NCBI GenBank assembly: GCA_947496605.1
Contig: CANMDF010000001.1
Location: forward strand, 744,001 to 808,000
DNA: 64,000 nt
Direction: 5' to 3'
From: an uncultured Paracoccaceae bacterium
GTDB taxonomy: Bacteria; Pseudomonadota; Alphaproteobacteria; Rhodobacterales; Rhodobacteraceae
Shown: piece by piece, positions 1-9,257 of the stretch
How the letters are laid out: the number at the start of each line of letters is the position of its first letter
How positions within the stretch are numbered: position 1 is the first letter of the stretch
Made by a program: the position numbers and the translations under genes
Notes under the pieces: generated by a model
The model's database searches: none
What the model saw: the letters and a program-made list of their open reading frames with translations, nothing else
What the model was told of the DNA's origin: nothing

Positions 1-1
1 C

Positions 2-1885
2 TTCATCAAGGCCAGCGACGGCACGCTGTTGACGGCAGATCGGGCGACAATGGATCCCCGTCTTGAGAATGGCATTTTGCAAGGTGCGCGTCTTGTGCTG
101 GATCAGCAATTACAGCTTGCGGCCAATCAGATCGACCGGCGTGAAGGTCGTTACTCACAGCTTTACAAAACGTCTGCCACGTCTTGTCGCGTCTGCGGGA
201 ATGGCCCACCGCTTTGGGAAATCCGTGCCGAACGGGTTATCCATGACGCCAAAGAGCAACAACTCTACTTTCGCAATGCAAGTTTTCACGTGGTCGGTGT
301 ACCCTTGTTGTGGCTGCCAACAATGCGCCTGCCTGACCCAGGGCTAGAGCGGGCGACTGGTTTACTGGTCCCCGAACAGCGCAACACCACGCAGTTAGGG
401 TCTGGACTTAAGCTGCCCTATTTCATCACCTTGGGTGACCACCGGGATTTAACCGTGACACCCTATGTGTCTCAGGAAACCAGAACACTTGAACTGCGGT
501 ATCGGCAGGCGTTTGTGAATGGCAACATCACTGTGAATGCGGCTGCCAGTGACGACACTTTGGTGGAAGGGACGCGATCCTACATATTTGCAAATGGCAA
601 CTTTGATCTTGGCGACAGTTATCAATTGAATTTTGATATCGAAGCCGTCAGCGACGAAGCCTATCTTGTAGACTACGGTTACTCAGGCAAAGATCGGCTT
701 GATAGCGCGCTGCAATTGCTGCGCGTCACCGATAGTACACTCTACAATGCACGCCTGACCACCTATCAAACACTGCGCGATGATGAGACCAACACTTCGT
801 TGCCGCCAATTATTGCGGACCTCAGTTATGAGGGCAGCTTTGATCCTGCCTTTGGTGGTTTGTTACGATATGATGCCGGACTTGATCTTGCCTACCGCTA
901 TAGCGAGGTCAATGGTGATACAGGCCGCGATGTGAGCCGGCTCGGGGTAGCAGGCGACTGGTCCAATAGCTGGGTTTTGCCCGGCGGTATCGTGGTCGAT
1001 GGACAAACAGGACTTCGGGCAGACCTTTACCGTGTGGCGGATGACACCGCATTCGCCAATCAGGACCTCAGGGTCGTGCCAACAACCGGTATCACGTTTC
1101 GGTGGCCGTTGGGGCGCACTGGATCAGACGGCACAGCGCATTTGTTGGAACCCACAATCAGCCTAAGTTGGGCCGAAAGCTTTGGCGGCACCCCACCCAA
1201 TGAGGACAGTCTACGCACAGAACTGGACCGCGCGAACCTCACGGCGATCTCAAGGTTTGCTGGCGAAGACCGGATTGAAAGCGGCGCACAGGGGGCCGCT
1301 GGATTGACATGGACACGCTATGGCAGCGAGGGCCTTACGTCATCGCTTAGCTTTGGGCGCATCTTTCGCGAAGAATCGCAAGACGGATTTACAGCGACTT
1401 CTGGGTTGGACGGCACACATTCAGATTGGCTGATTGCCGGACAGATTACAGCACCCGGTGGCTTTCTGCTCGACGCACGCAGCCTGTGGGATGACGTTGG
1501 TGAATTGACCGTTGCAGACAGCCGCGTGGCCTGGCGCAATAATTGGGTCAGTCTCGGGGCCAACTATGTTTGGCTGGGACCCGACGCCGAAGAGGAGCGC
1601 ACAAACACCGTGTCCGAATGGACGCTGAACTCAGAATTCACGCTCAACGATACATGGACCATCGGGTTTGACGGACGCTATGACGTCGAAGCCAGCGGTC
1701 CCACGCGGGCCGCACTCGGACTGCAATGGAAAAACGAATGTGTGACCGTCGACTTTTCGGCCTCGCGCCGCTTTACGTCTTCCAGTACGGTTGATCCAAC
1801 AACCACATATGGGATAAGCGGCTCTATCGGCGGCTTTTCCACAGGGCGTGCTGCAGGTGGGATCGCAACAGGATGCGGAAATTGA
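2..1885 (+). CDS. lptD: LPS-assembly protein LptD, 5'-truncated by window edge
   Basis: Outer-membrane beta-barrel that, with LptE, inserts lipopolysaccharide into the outer leaflet. The reading frame is open from base 2, so the N-terminus (signal peptide and much of the periplasmic OstA-like domain) lies outside the window; 627 residues are visible. The first residues look like the end of the OstA domain. The two-cysteine segment SCRVCGNGPPLWEIRA and the following VGVPLLWLP fit the conserved LptD core, and the remainder is a long run of alternating hydrophobic/polar strands typical of the barrel, ending in an aromatic- and glycine-rich tail. It overlaps surA by 13 bases, and the lptD-surA-pdxA-rsmA order is the same as in E. 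coli, which supports the call. Confidence 0.93.
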   Translation, partial: FIKASDGTLLTADRATMDPRLENGILQGARLVLDQQLQLAANQIDRREGRYSQLYKTSATSCRVCGNGPPLWEIRAERVIHDAKEQQLYFRNASFHVVGVPLLWLPTMRLPDPGLERATGLLVPEQRNTTQLGSGLKLPYFITLGDHRDLTVTPYVSQETRTLELRYRQAFVNGNITVNAAASDDTLVEGTRSYIFANGNFDLGDSYQLNFDIEAVSDEAYLVDYGYSGKDRLDSALQLLRVTDSTLYNARLTTYQTLRDDETNTSLPPIIADLSYEGSFDPAFGGLLRYDAGLDLAYRYSEVNGDTGRDVSRLGVAGDWSNSWVLPGGIVVDGQTGLRADLYRVADDTAFANQDLRVVPTTGITFRWPLGRTGSDGTAHLLEPTISLSWAESFGGTPPNEDSLRTELDRANLTAISRFAGEDRIESGAQGAAGLTWTRYGSEGLTSSLSFGRIFREESQDGFTATSGLDGTHSDWLIAGQITAPGGFLLDARSLWDDVGELTVADSRVAWRNNWVSLGANYVWLGPDAEEERTNTVSEWTLNSEFTLNDTWTIGFDGRYDVEASGPTRAALGLQWKNECVTVDFSASRRFTSSSTVDPTTTYGISGSIGGFSTGRAAGGIATGCGN

Positions 1886-3126
1886 AACGAATGATGAGTT
1901 TTGGGATGCGTAAAGGTCAGCTAGTCGCGGCAGCAGTTGCACTATTCATAGGGTTCGGCGCTGGTTCTGCGACGGTCGCACAAGGGCAACTTTCGCCTGT
2001 TATCACGGTCGATGACAGGGTCATCACCCAGTATGAATTGACCCAACGCGCCCGCCTGCTTGAACTGTTCCGCACACCGGGTGATTTGGATGCAACGGCT
2101 CGTAATGCTCTGATCGAAGACCGGCTCAAGCTGCAAGAGATGGAACGCTTCGGCGCTGCGGTATCCGCAGAAGCACTCGAAGCAGAACTTGAAGCCTTTG
2201 CTGGCCGCGCGAACATGGACCTTGCCCAGTTCACGCAAGTTCTGGCACAAAACAACATTGATATCAGCACCCTGCGCGATTTCGTGGAAGTGGGCGTGCT
2301 GTGGCGCGACTTCATCCGTTCACGGTTTAGCCGCCAGATCACCATCACAGACGCAGATATCGAACGCGCAATCGCGCAGCGCGGCGGATCACCGACCCAA
2401 CTCGAAGTGCTTCTATCCGAAATCATCATCGCAGCCCCACCTGATCGCGCCGCGCGCGCACAATCAGCAGCCGAGCAAATCTCACGCTTCCGCAGTTTCG
2501 GTGAATTTGAAGCCGCAGCACGGCAAGTGTCAGCCCTGCCCTCACGCGAAAACGGAGGCCGCTTAGGATGGCTACCGATTGAAAACTATCCCCCACAAAT
2601 CAGAGCGGTCATTCTTGATCTCGCACCAGGCGAGGTGACCGATCCGATCGATATTCCCAACGGCATCGCCCTGTTCCAGCTACGCGGCAAACGCGAAGCG
2701 GCACGTCCGGCACAAGCCCCTCTCAGCATCGACTACGCCGCCTATTACATTCCCGGCGGCCAATCCGACGCCAGCTTGCGCCTTGCGGCAGAAGTCCGCG
2801 ATCAAGTCGATACCTGTGATGACCTTTACGGTGTTGCACGCAGCCAACCAGCCGAGGCGCTTGACCGTTTGACCGAAGCACCCTCCGACATCACATCGGA
2901 CGTTGCATTGGAACTGGCCCGCCTTGACCCCGGCGAAGTGTCTTACAATTTGACGCGAGACAACGGTAACACCTTGGTCTTCTTGATGCTCTGCGCGCGT
3001 AACAACGCAGGCGCAGGCAACACAGACCCCGACGCAGTGCGCAACCAGATCCGCAGCCAACGCCTGACAGCGCTTGCAGATGCCTTGCTTGAGGACCTGC
3101 GTGCCTCTGCCGTCATCCGCCCCTAA
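1873..3126 (+). CDS. surA: SurA-like periplasmic peptidyl-prolyl isomerase/chaperone
   Basis: Periplasmic chaperone that escorts unfolded outer-membrane proteins to the Bam machinery. The 417-residue product has a basic N-terminus and a hydrophobic signal segment (about residues 17-35, ending near VAQG), a helical SurA-N chaperone part (about 40-170) and one parvulin-type PPIase domain (about 175-275, with the RENGGRLGWLP and LAPGEVTDPI segments). The start overlaps the end of lptD by 13 bases; ATG codons at 1891 and 1894 are alternatives. The stop codon shares one base with the pdxA start, so translation is probably coupled. Its position beside lptD, a SurA client in other bacteria, supports the assignment. 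Confidence 0.9.
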   Translation: MRKLKRMMSFGMRKGQLVAAAVALFIGFGAGSATVAQGQLSPVITVDDRVITQYELTQRARLLELFRTPGDLDATARNALIEDRLKLQEMERFGAAVSAEALEAELEAFAGRANMDLAQFTQVLAQNNIDISTLRDFVEVGVLWRDFIRSRFSRQITITDADIERAIAQRGGSPTQLEVLLSEIIIAAPPDRAARAQSAAEQISRFRSFGEFEAAARQVSALPSRENGGRLGWLPIENYPPQIRAVILDLAPGEVTDPIDIPNGIALFQLRGKREAARPAQAPLSIDYAAYYIPGGQSDASLRLAAEVRDQVDTCDDLYGVARSQPAEALDRLTEAPSDITSDVALELARLDPGEVSYNLTRDNGNTLVFLMLCARNNAGAGNTDPDAVRNQIRSQRLTALADALLEDLRASAVIRP

Positions 3127-4082
3127 TGCAGCCTATCGCCATCAGTTGCGGCGAACCTGCGGGGATCGGACCGGAAATAGCAGTGGCCGCGTGGCAAGAG
3201 CTGCGAAACGAAATCCCACTTTTGTGGTTGGGCGACCCACAGCATTTGCCTGCTGGAACGGACGTACACTGTGCGACTGACCCATCCGATATCCACCCGT
3301 TCAAGATGACCGTACTGGCCCGCGACTTTGGCAGCCCGGCTGTGCACGGCGCCCCAAACCCGGCCCATGCAAGTGGCGTGATCGCAGCTATCGCGGATGG
3401 GGTGGCTTTGGTACAGGCAGGTGCTGCACGCGGGCTGTGCACCGCGCCAATCCACAAAGCAGCCCTTATTGACGGCGCTGATTTCGCCTACCCCGGCCAC
3501 ACCGAATACCTTGCATCGCTTGCCGGGACCGATCAGGTCGTCATGATGCTGGCCTGTGACGCCTTGCGCGTGGTGCCCACAACCATCCACATCGCCTTGG
3601 CCGAAGTCCGCAACACTTTGACGGCAAGCCTGCTGACCGACACATTGCTGATCACCCACGCAGCCTTGCGCCGCGATTTTGGCATCGCAAAACCGCGGAT
3701 TGCGGTGGCGGGTCTTAACCCACATGCCGGTGAAGACGGCAAAATGGGCGATGAAGAGATCGAGATGATCACCCCAGTTCTGGATGCGCTACGCGCCCAA
3801 GGCATGGATATCACAGGCCCAATGTCCGCGGATACGATGTTCCATGCCGGAGCGCGCGCGCGATACGACGTGGCCGTGTGCATGTACCATGACCAAGCCT
3901 TGATCCCGATCAAAACGCTTGATTTCTCAGGTGGCGTGAATGTGACATTGGGTTTGCCGTTTATCCGTACATCACCTGACCATGGTACAGCCTTTGATAT
4001 CGCAGGTACGGGCAAAGCTGATGCCACATCCATGATCGCCGCAATCCGTATGGCCGCAAAAATGGCAGATGCCCGTGATTGA
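3126..4082 (+). CDS. pdxA: 4-hydroxythreonine-4-phosphate dehydrogenase
   Basis: NAD-dependent enzyme of the DXP-dependent pyridoxal-5'-phosphate pathway; it oxidises 4-phosphooxy-threonine, and the product is condensed by PdxJ. The 318 residues show the family signatures: [10 protein letters not shown] at the N-terminus, [10 protein letters not shown], the metal-ligand region [16 protein letters not shown], and the C-terminal [10 protein letters not shown] followed by a [13 protein letters not shown] segment. Length is as usual for PdxA. The ATG is formed by the last base of the surA stop codon, and the 3' end overlaps rsmA by 14 bases, so surA-pdxA-rsmA look like one transcript. Confidence 0.96.
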   Translation: MQPIAISCGEPAGIGPEIAVAAWQELRNEIPLLWLGDPQHLPAGTDVHCATDPSDIHPFKMTVLARDFGSPAVHGAPNPAHASGVIAAIADGVALVQAGAARGLCTAPIHKAALIDGADFAYPGHTEYLASLAGTDQVVMMLACDALRVVPTTIHIALAEVRNTLTASLLTDTLLITHAALRRDFGIAKPRIAVAGLNPHAGEDGKMGDEEIEMITPVLDALRAQGMDITGPMSADTMFHAGARARYDVAVCMYHDQALIPIKTLDFSGGVNVTLGLPFIRTSPDHGTAFDIAGTGKADATSMIAAIRMAAKMADARD

Positions 4083-4911
4083 TAACCTGCCCCCTTTGCG
4101 CGACGTGATCGCGACGCATGATTTGGCAGCAAAGAAGTCGCTTGGTCAGAACTTCTTGTTAGACCTCAACCTCACTGCCAAAATCGCAAGGCTCGCAGGC
4201 GATCTGTCAGGCGCAGACGTGCTTGAAATCGGGCCCGGTCCCGGTGGGCTGACACGTGGACTGCTGGCCGAGGGCGCACGCCGTGTGCTTGCCATCGAAA
4301 AAGACCCCCGCTGCATGCCCGCATTGGCCCAAATTGCGGCGGCCTATCCCGGTCAGTTGCACACGATCAATGGTGATGCGCTGACGGTGAACCCTTTGGA
4401 ACACTTGTCACACCCCATCAAGATCGCGGCCAACCTGCCCTATAACGTCGGGACAGAACTCTTGGTGCGCTGGCTCACACCACCTGAATGGCCCCCATTC
4501 TGGGACAGCCTGACGCTGATGTTCCAACGCGAAGTGGCGCAACGGATCGTGGCCACACCGGGCAGCAAGGCCTACGGACGATTGGCGCTGCTGGCGCAAT
4601 GGCGCACGGACCCCAAAATCGTCATGGACCTCCCACCCGAGGCCTTTAGCCCACCACCCAAAGTCAATTCAGCAGTCGTTCACCTGACAGCCCTGCCCGC
4701 CCCGCGTTTTCCTGCAAACCCAGGCACGCTCAACAAAGTCGTCGCCGCGGCTTTCAACCAAAGACGCAAAATGTTGCGATCAGCCCTCAAATCCGTCAGC
4801 CCCGACATCGAAGACCACTTGATAGCTGCCGGGATCAAACCAACAGAACGGGCTGAACAAGTCGAACTAGAGGCGTTCTGCGCGCTCGCACGCTCTCTCG
4901 ATCACACGTAA
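4069..4911 (+). CDS. rsmA: 16S rRNA dimethyladenosine transferase RsmA/KsgA
   Basis: S-adenosylmethionine-dependent enzyme that dimethylates two adjacent adenines in the 3'-terminal helix of 16S rRNA as a late step in 30S assembly. The 280-residue product carries [11 protein letters not shown], the SAM-binding motif [16 protein letters not shown], and the catalytic motif IV as [10 protein letters not shown], then a small helical C-terminal domain with [12 protein letters not shown]. Length is normal. It starts inside the end of pdxA and closes the four-gene operon; a dispersed repeat element begins just after its stop. Confidence 0.96.
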   Translation: MPVIDNLPPLRDVIATHDLAAKKSLGQNFLLDLNLTAKIARLAGDLSGADVLEIGPGPGGLTRGLLAEGARRVLAIEKDPRCMPALAQIAAAYPGQLHTINGDALTVNPLEHLSHPIKIAANLPYNVGTELLVRWLTPPEWPPFWDSLTLMFQREVAQRIVATPGSKAYGRLALLAQWRTDPKIVMDLPPEAFSPPPKVNSAVVHLTALPAPRFPANPGTLNKVVAAAFNQRRKMLRSALKSVSPDIEDHLIAAGIKPTERAEQVELEAFCALARSLDHT

Positions 4912-5049
4912 ATGCCTTCGACTTTCTATGTCCCGTCAAACTTCCGCCGGAGGCATCCGCATCTTTGGCAACAAGCAGCCTGCGTATCTATCTTTTCAGA
5001 CGGCGCAACCGGCGCCCTGATGCGCGTTCGGCATCTGCGCGAAGACTAA
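4912..5049 (+). other. Possible 45-residue small ORF over a dispersed repeat
   Basis: An ATG directly follows the rsmA stop codon and opens 45 codons to a TAA. Codons 5-15 read FYVPSNFRRRH and coincide with a repeat that is found at other intergenic sites of the window in the same open frame. There is no separate ribosome-binding site, but reinitiation after rsmA would be possible. I do not recognise the product. It may equally be an untranslated repeat that happens to stay open. Confidence 0.25.
4923..4959 (+). repeat. Dispersed intergenic repeat, copy A
   Basis: Shares TTTCTATGTCC-NN-TCAAACTTCCGCC followed by GGAGGCATC with copies near 10239 and 49810, and more weakly with 45427. This copy lies 3' of the lptD-rsmA operon. 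The conserved stretch includes a GGAGG that resembles a Shine-Dalgarno core. A hairpin of GGCGC arms lies about 45 bases further on (roughly 5000-5015). Confidence 0.75.
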
Positions 5050-5113
5050 GGTAGATCGGATCTTCTGCGATTGCGCATGGTTGGTCGGTCATGGGGGCAA
5101 TTCAGATCACTTT

Positions 5114-5142
5114 AAAAAAAGCCCCCCGAGGAACGGAGGGCT
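5114..5142 (-). terminator. Rho-independent terminator of the DUF4167 gene
   Basis: Read on the minus strand, seven bases after the stop codon there is a GC-rich stem (AGCCC-x-CCG arms with one mismatch, five-base loop) followed by seven consecutive T residues. This is a strong intrinsic terminator; the plus-strand side also has a short T-poor flank, so it acts mainly on the minus strand. Confidence 0.85.
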
Positions 5143-5148
5143 CTATAT

Positions 5149-5682
5149 TCACTCAGCAGCTTCTGGCGCATTCCCCTCATCAGGGCTTGGCTTGGGCTTG
5201 CGCGGGGCGCGTTGACGGCGCGGGCGCTGCGGCTTTTCTTCAGGGGTCTCAACCAACCCGCTATCGGGCTGACCCGACGCATCCGCCTCAGGTGCGGCCA
5301 TTTCAGGCTGCGGCGCATTGGCCGGGTCGTTCGCTGCGGCCTCTTGGGCCTTTAGGCGATCCTGACGTTCGCGGTCGCGTTCGGCCTGACGTTGGCGGTT
5401 TTGCTCTTCTTGCTCTTCGCGCTTGGCATCCACCTCACGCTGGGCTTCGGCCAACAGACGTGTGTAATGCTCTGCGTGTTGGGCAAAGTTCTCTGCATCA
5501 ACCCGGTCGCCTGACAAAACGGCGTCGCGGTGAAGCTGGTTGTATTTCTCAATAATCTGCTGCGGCGTACCGCGGACCTTGCCATCAGGACCCGAGCTAT
5601 CAAACACCCGGTTAATGATGTTACCGCCCGTGGGCCGGTTATTGCGGTTCTTATTCCGCGACCGTGACTTCGATGATCTCAT
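5149..5682 (-). CDS. DUF4167 domain protein, probable RNA-associated
   Basis: Product of 177 residues beginning MRSSKSRSRNKNRNNRP, a basic Arg/Asn-rich head followed by GGNIINRVFDSSGPDG and the helical QQIIEKYNQLHRDA segment that define DUF4167, a family of alphaproteobacteria. After about residue 90 come a long charged Glu/Arg/Gln region likely to be a coiled coil, then an Ala/Pro-rich tail ending in basic and acidic runs, probably disordered. Function is unknown; the basic head suggests nucleic-acid contact. I prefer the ATG at 5682 because the family starts with MRSS; an in-frame ATG at 5724 with a better AAGG box would add 14 residues. It lies after prmC on the same strand, with about 190 bases between. 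Confidence 0.85.
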   Translation of the reverse strand: MRSSKSRSRNKNRNNRPTGGNIINRVFDSSGPDGKVRGTPQQIIEKYNQLHRDAVLSGDRVDAENFAQHAEHYTRLLAEAQREVDAKREEQEEQNRQRQAERDRERQDRLKAQEAAANDPANAPQPEMAAPEADASGQPDSGLVETPEEKPQRPRRQRAPRKPKPSPDEGNAPEAAE

Positions 5683-5909
5683 GTAAGTGCTTTCAAGCCT
5701 TTGGCTGTCGTTACGCTGACCCATGTCGCGCTACCTTGCGCGTTTCAAATCTAAGGGCCTTGCAATGTTTGGCGACTAATCGAGGGGAGGTCAGTGGCGA
5801 GCCTCGTCCCATCCGATGCTCTTGAATAAGCATGTGGATGGGCCCAAGACAAGACTAAAGTGCGAAAAAGGCGTTATTTTGCACCTGATCGGCGCGTCAT
5901 GGCCTAAAA

Positions 5910-6764
5910 TTACGATTTACGGCCTTCTACCACCCGGTCGCGCCCATCAAGGTCGGGGATCACGCGAATCTGCTGCAAACCAGCATTTTGCATCATCTGA
6001 GCCACTGATGCCCCCTGTGTGGGCCCGATCTCAACAATAAGGCGCCCCCCCGGGGTCAGGTGGTCTGGGGCACCCGCGGCTATTGCGCGATACGCCGTCA
6101 AACCATCGCTCTCATCTGTCAACGCAATACGGGGTTCATGCTGTCGTACTTCAATCTGCAAATCATCCATTTCACCCGCCGCAATATAGGGTGGGTTGGA
6201 CACAATCAGATCGTATGTGCCACCCACAGCGTCGTACCAGCTTGAACATTCAAAATGGATACGGTCAGTGACACCCAAGGCCACAGCGTTCGCCCCCGCC
6301 ACCTCGAGTGCAGCGGGCGATACGTCGGTCGCGACGGCGGTCGCCATAGGCCGTTCCGCCATCAATGTGATGGCAATCGCGCCGCTTCCGGTGCCCAAGT
6401 CAAGTATCTCTGAAAAGTCCGCTCTCAACGCCTGCGAAATCAAACATTCTGTTTCGGGGCGCGGGTCCAACACACGCTTGTCCACGTTGAAACTGCGTCC
6501 ATAGAATTCGCGATACCCCAAAATATGGCTCATCGGAACACCGCGTAAACGGTCGGTTGCAAGGACAAGCGCGTCATCAAGGACGTCCTTATCCAAGGGG
6601 TCATGCATCATCATTGTCAGGTTTTGCCGCGCCACGCCTATCGTATGCGCCAGCAGAATGCGTGCTTCGCGACCGGGGTCCGGTATGGTATTCGGCCAGT
6701 TGTCACTTACCTTTTTAGCAAGCAAATCCTGAAGTGCTTTGATGCCAAAGGCGACATCACTCAC
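5910..6764 (-). CDS. prmC: Peptide chain release factor N5-glutamine methyltransferase PrmC
   Basis: Methylates the glutamine of the GGQ motif of release factors RF1 and RF2, which raises their termination activity. The 284-residue protein has the helical N-terminal factor-binding domain (about 1-80) and a class I SAM-dependent methyltransferase domain with [15 protein letters not shown] and the catalytic [10 protein letters not shown] motif that binds glutamine. It overlaps the upstream prfA gene, which encodes its substrate, by four bases (ATGA), so the two are translationally coupled, as in many bacteria. Confidence 0.96.
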   Translation of the reverse strand: MSDVAFGIKALQDLLAKKVSDNWPNTIPDPGREARILLAHTIGVARQNLTMMMHDPLDKDVLDDALVLATDRLRGVPMSHILGYREFYGRSFNVDKRVLDPRPETECLISQALRADFSEILDLGTGSGAIAITLMAERPMATAVATDVSPAALEVAGANAVALGVTDRIHFECSSWYDAVGGTYDLIVSNPPYIAAGEMDDLQIEVRQHEPRIALTDESDGLTAYRAIAAGAPDHLTPGGRLIVEIGPTQGASVAQMMQNAGLQQIRVIPDLDGRDRVVEGRKS

Positions 6765-7816
6765 GCGCCCATTTCCGCCAACAACGTCGCTTGCGCATCC
6801 GCCGCAAGCGCGTTCACTATCTCATCCAGATCGCCCTGCATGATTTGGCCCAATGAATAGAGCGTCAGGTTAATACGGTGATCCGTCATACGGCCTTGCG
6901 GAAAATTGTAGGTACGAATGCGTTCCGAGCGATCACCCGACCCCACCTGTGCCTTGCGATCGGCCGAGCGTTCGTCATCGACCTTCTGCCGTTCCAGATC
7001 AAACAGCCGCGTCTTCAGAACCTGCATCGCAATCTCACGGTTGCGGTGCTGCGATTTTTCCGAGCTGACCACGATCATGCCCGTCGGAATGTGCAAGATA
7101 CGCACGGCCGAATCCGTAGTGTTCACGTGCTGACCACCCGACCCAGACGCACGCATCGTATCAATCCGCAAATCAGTCGCGTTGATTTCAATATCCACAT
7201 CTTCGGCTTCGGGCAGGACAGCGACAGTCGCCGCAGAGGTATGAATACGGCCCCCGCTTTCCGTTTCAGGCACACGCTGCACACGGTGGACGCCAGATTC
7301 GTATTTCATCTTTGCAAAGACACCGTCGCCGACAATCCGGGCAACAACCTCTTTGACGCCGCCCAACTCACTCAGGCTTTCTTCCAAAATCTCAAAACGC
7401 CATCCCTGCCCCTCGGAATAGCGCTGGTACATGCGCAGCAAATCGGCGGCGAACAATCCGGCCTCATCCCCACCCGTTCCAGGGCGAATTTCCAACAACG
7501 CCGGACGCCCGTCAGCGGCATCTTTCGGCAGCAGGGCCAGTTGCACATCATGCTCGGACGTCGCCAAAGCGGCCTTAAGATCAGGCAGCTCCATCTCGGC
7601 CAGTTCTTTCATCTCAGGATCAGACAGCATCGCTTCTGCTTCGGCGATCTGGGTCACAAGGTCTTTGTAGGCGGTGACAGTCTCTACCACGGGGCGCAAA
7701 TCGGCGTATTCCTTGCCCAACTTGGCAATTTCACTGCCTGCACTGCCATCAGCCATCTTGGCCTCAAGAAACTGGAAGCGATCAATCAGTTGTTCAATTT
7801 TATCAGCTGCAATCAT
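6761..7816 (-). CDS. prfA: Peptide chain release factor 1
   Basis: Recognises UAA and UAG stop codons and triggers peptide release on the ribosome. The 351 residues contain the stop-codon-reading P-x-T element (VQRVPETES, the middle residue being Glu) and the catalytic GGQ in [17 protein letters not shown], which is the target of PrmC methylation. The PxT element rather than SPF shows that it is RF1 and not RF2. Length is typical. Upstream lies a DUF1499 protein gene (stop at 7835) after a short gap. Confidence 0.97.
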   Translation of the reverse strand: MIAADKIEQLIDRFQFLEAKMADGSAGSEIAKLGKEYADLRPVVETVTAYKDLVTQIAEAEAMLSDPEMKELAEMELPDLKAALATSEHDVQLALLPKDAADGRPALLEIRPGTGGDEAGLFAADLLRMYQRYSEGQGWRFEILEESLSELGGVKEVVARIVGDGVFAKMKYESGVHRVQRVPETESGGRIHTSAATVAVLPEAEDVDIEINATDLRIDTMRASGSGGQHVNTTDSAVRILHIPTGMIVVSSEKSQHRNREIAMQVLKTRLFDLERQKVDDERSADRKAQVGSGDRSERIRTYNFPQGRMTDHRINLTLYSLGQIMQGDLDEIVNALAADAQATLLAEMGA

Positions 7817-7834
7817 GTGGTACCGATTGGCGGA

Positions 7835-8266
7835 TCATAGCGGCTCGGTCAAGGGGCCAAGCGTTTCCAACCAACCTTCTATGCGGGCTTTGTTCACGCC
7901 AAGATCAGCTTTGCCAAAACGCAAGCGACCATAAATCACCAGCAAATCCCCTTGCACCGCAACGGTCGTGTGATCGGGAAATCCCCACATCAGTGACCGC
8001 GTTTGAAATGTGATCATCCCCTCACCGACATTCCCCACCAAAAGGCGGGTCCGCGGTGTGGCAAGCGCGAGACGCTCTACCGCCATAAGAACCTCTGCCG
8101 CAGGTGCTGTGATACGGCGCACGGCCTTGAATGACCCCGCGGTCGTCGCATCACCAGGCGCCGCTGCATCAGGCATGACATGCCAACGTCCCGCATCAAT
8201 CGGTGACAGCCGCACGTAGGCCATCAAACCAATGATCAGCACCACCAAGATGGCTAAAATCCGCAA
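7835..8266 (-). CDS. DUF1499-family membrane-anchored protein
   Basis: Small protein of 143 residues from a TTG start. An N-terminal hydrophobic helix (about residues 2-18, ILAILVVLIIGLMAYV) would anchor it in the inner membrane; the rest matches the DUF1499 pattern (FKAVRRITAPAAEVL, then SLMWGFPDHTTVAV, then LRFGKADLGVNKARIEGW). The TTG at 8266 was chosen because an AGGAGA box lies six bases upstream and because the membrane helix then begins at once; an ATG at 8356 would lie inside the neighbouring gene and lacks such a site. Function of the family is unknown. A phased GTAC array lies just upstream of the start. Confidence 0.75.
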   Translation of the reverse strand: MRILAILVVLIIGLMAYVRLSPIDAGRWHVMPDAAAPGDATTAGSFKAVRRITAPAAEVLMAVERLALATPRTRLLVGNVGEGMITFQTRSLMWGFPDHTTVAVQGDLLVIYGRLRFGKADLGVNKARIEGWLETLGPLTEPL

Positions 8267-8288
8267 TCTATTCTCCTGACATCTGTAT

Positions 8289-8325
8289 GTACGGGGTGTG
8301 TACAGGTTGTGTACGCTATCTGTAC
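8289..8325. repeat. Four GTAC tetramers phased at exactly 11 bp
   Basis: GTAC occurs at 8289, 8300, 8311 and 8322, each time 11 bases apart, in the 49-base gap between two minus-strand genes; the last copy reaches into the final codons of the ureohydrolase gene. Flanks also resemble each other (GTAC followed by purine-G and T-rich bases). The phase is about one helical turn, so all palindromic tetramers face the same side of the DNA. Confidence 0.6.
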
Positions 8326-9257
8326 GGCACGCCGGGCAAAATCGACAGCATCTCAAACATCAAATTTGCGCCCGTAAGCGCAGTATTGCCGGATGGATCA
8401 TAGGGGGGCGATACTTCGACCAAATCACAGCCCACAATGTTCAAACCGCGCAAACCACGGATCAATTCAATCGCCTGCGGCGTCGTCAGGCCGCCAATCT
8501 CAGGCGTGCCGGTACCGGGCGCATAGGCAGGGTCCAGACTGTCGATATCATAAGTAATGTAACAAGGCTGATCACCAATTTTTGCTTTTATATCAGCTGC
8601 TAAGGGTGTGAGCGACTTATGCCATAACTCTGGTGCAAGATACTGATTGAACCCCCAACCCGCGGCCTCGGTAAAGTCATCGGCGGTATAGCCTGTGCCC
8701 CGCAGGCCGATCTGAAAGACCTTGTCCGGGCTGATAATCTTTTCTTCATAGGCACGGCGGAAAACAGTGCCATGGGTTTCACGCATCCCAAACATCTCGT
8801 CGTTGACATCCGCATGAGCATCCACATGTACCAAGGCCACCGGTCCATGTTTCTCAGTCACCGCACGCAGCACCGGCAGCGTCAAAGTATGATCACCACC
8901 TAAGGTCATCGGAATAAAATTATGCTTGAGGTGTGCGGCGTAAGTCTCTGTAATTATGCGAATACTCTCGCTCAGAGAAAATGTATTGATCGGCACGTCA
9001 CCCAGATCGGCACATTGCAACGCATCAAATGGTGCAGCCCCCGTTTGGATGTTATAGGGCCGGATCATGGCCGATTGTTCGCGCAACTGCTTGGGGCCCA
9101 TACGGGTGCCAGACCGCCAAGACGTGCCAATATCCATCGGGATACCGATAAAGCCCACATCAAGGCCCTCAGCGCTTGCCACTTCCGGCAAACGCATGAA
9201 AGACTGCGGTCCGGAAAACCGGGCCAGATCATTGCCGCTTATTGGCTGGTTTGGCAT
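8316..9257 (-). CDS. Ureohydrolase, guanidinobutyrase/agmatinase type
   Basis: Binuclear manganese enzyme that splits a guanidino compound into urea and an amine or amino acid. The 313 residues show all metal-binding motifs: LGGDHTLTLP, VHVDAHADVND and YDIDSLDPAYAPGTGTPE. The C-terminal region with GANLMFEMLSILPGV resembles guanidinobutyrases such as GbuA more than SpeB, so 4-guanidinobutyrate is a plausible substrate, but this cannot be settled by eye. The ATG at 9257 follows AGGAAAAAG and overlaps the stop of the neighbouring ureohydrolase by one base (TGATG), so the pair is translationally coupled. Confidence 0.88.
   Translation of the reverse strand: MPNQPISGNDLARFSGPQSFMRLPEVASAEGLDVGFIGIPMDIGTSWRSGTRMGPKQLREQSAMIRPYNIQTGAAPFDALQCADLGDVPINTFSLSESIRIITETYAAHLKHNFIPMTLGGDHTLTLPVLRAVTEKHGPVALVHVDAHADVNDEMFGMRETHGTVFRRAYEEKIISPDKVFQIGLRGTGYTADDFTEAAGWGFNQYLAPELWHKSLTPLAADIKAKIGDQPCYITYDIDSLDPAYAPGTGTPEIGGLTTPQAIELIRGLRGLNIVGCDLVEVSPPYDPSGNTALTGANLMFEMLSILPGVPYR

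Noticed and set aside
6878..7840. 320-codon open frame antisense to prfA
   Set aside because: Composition is His/Arg-rich without any domain; it mirrors the complete and conserved prfA gene on the other strand.
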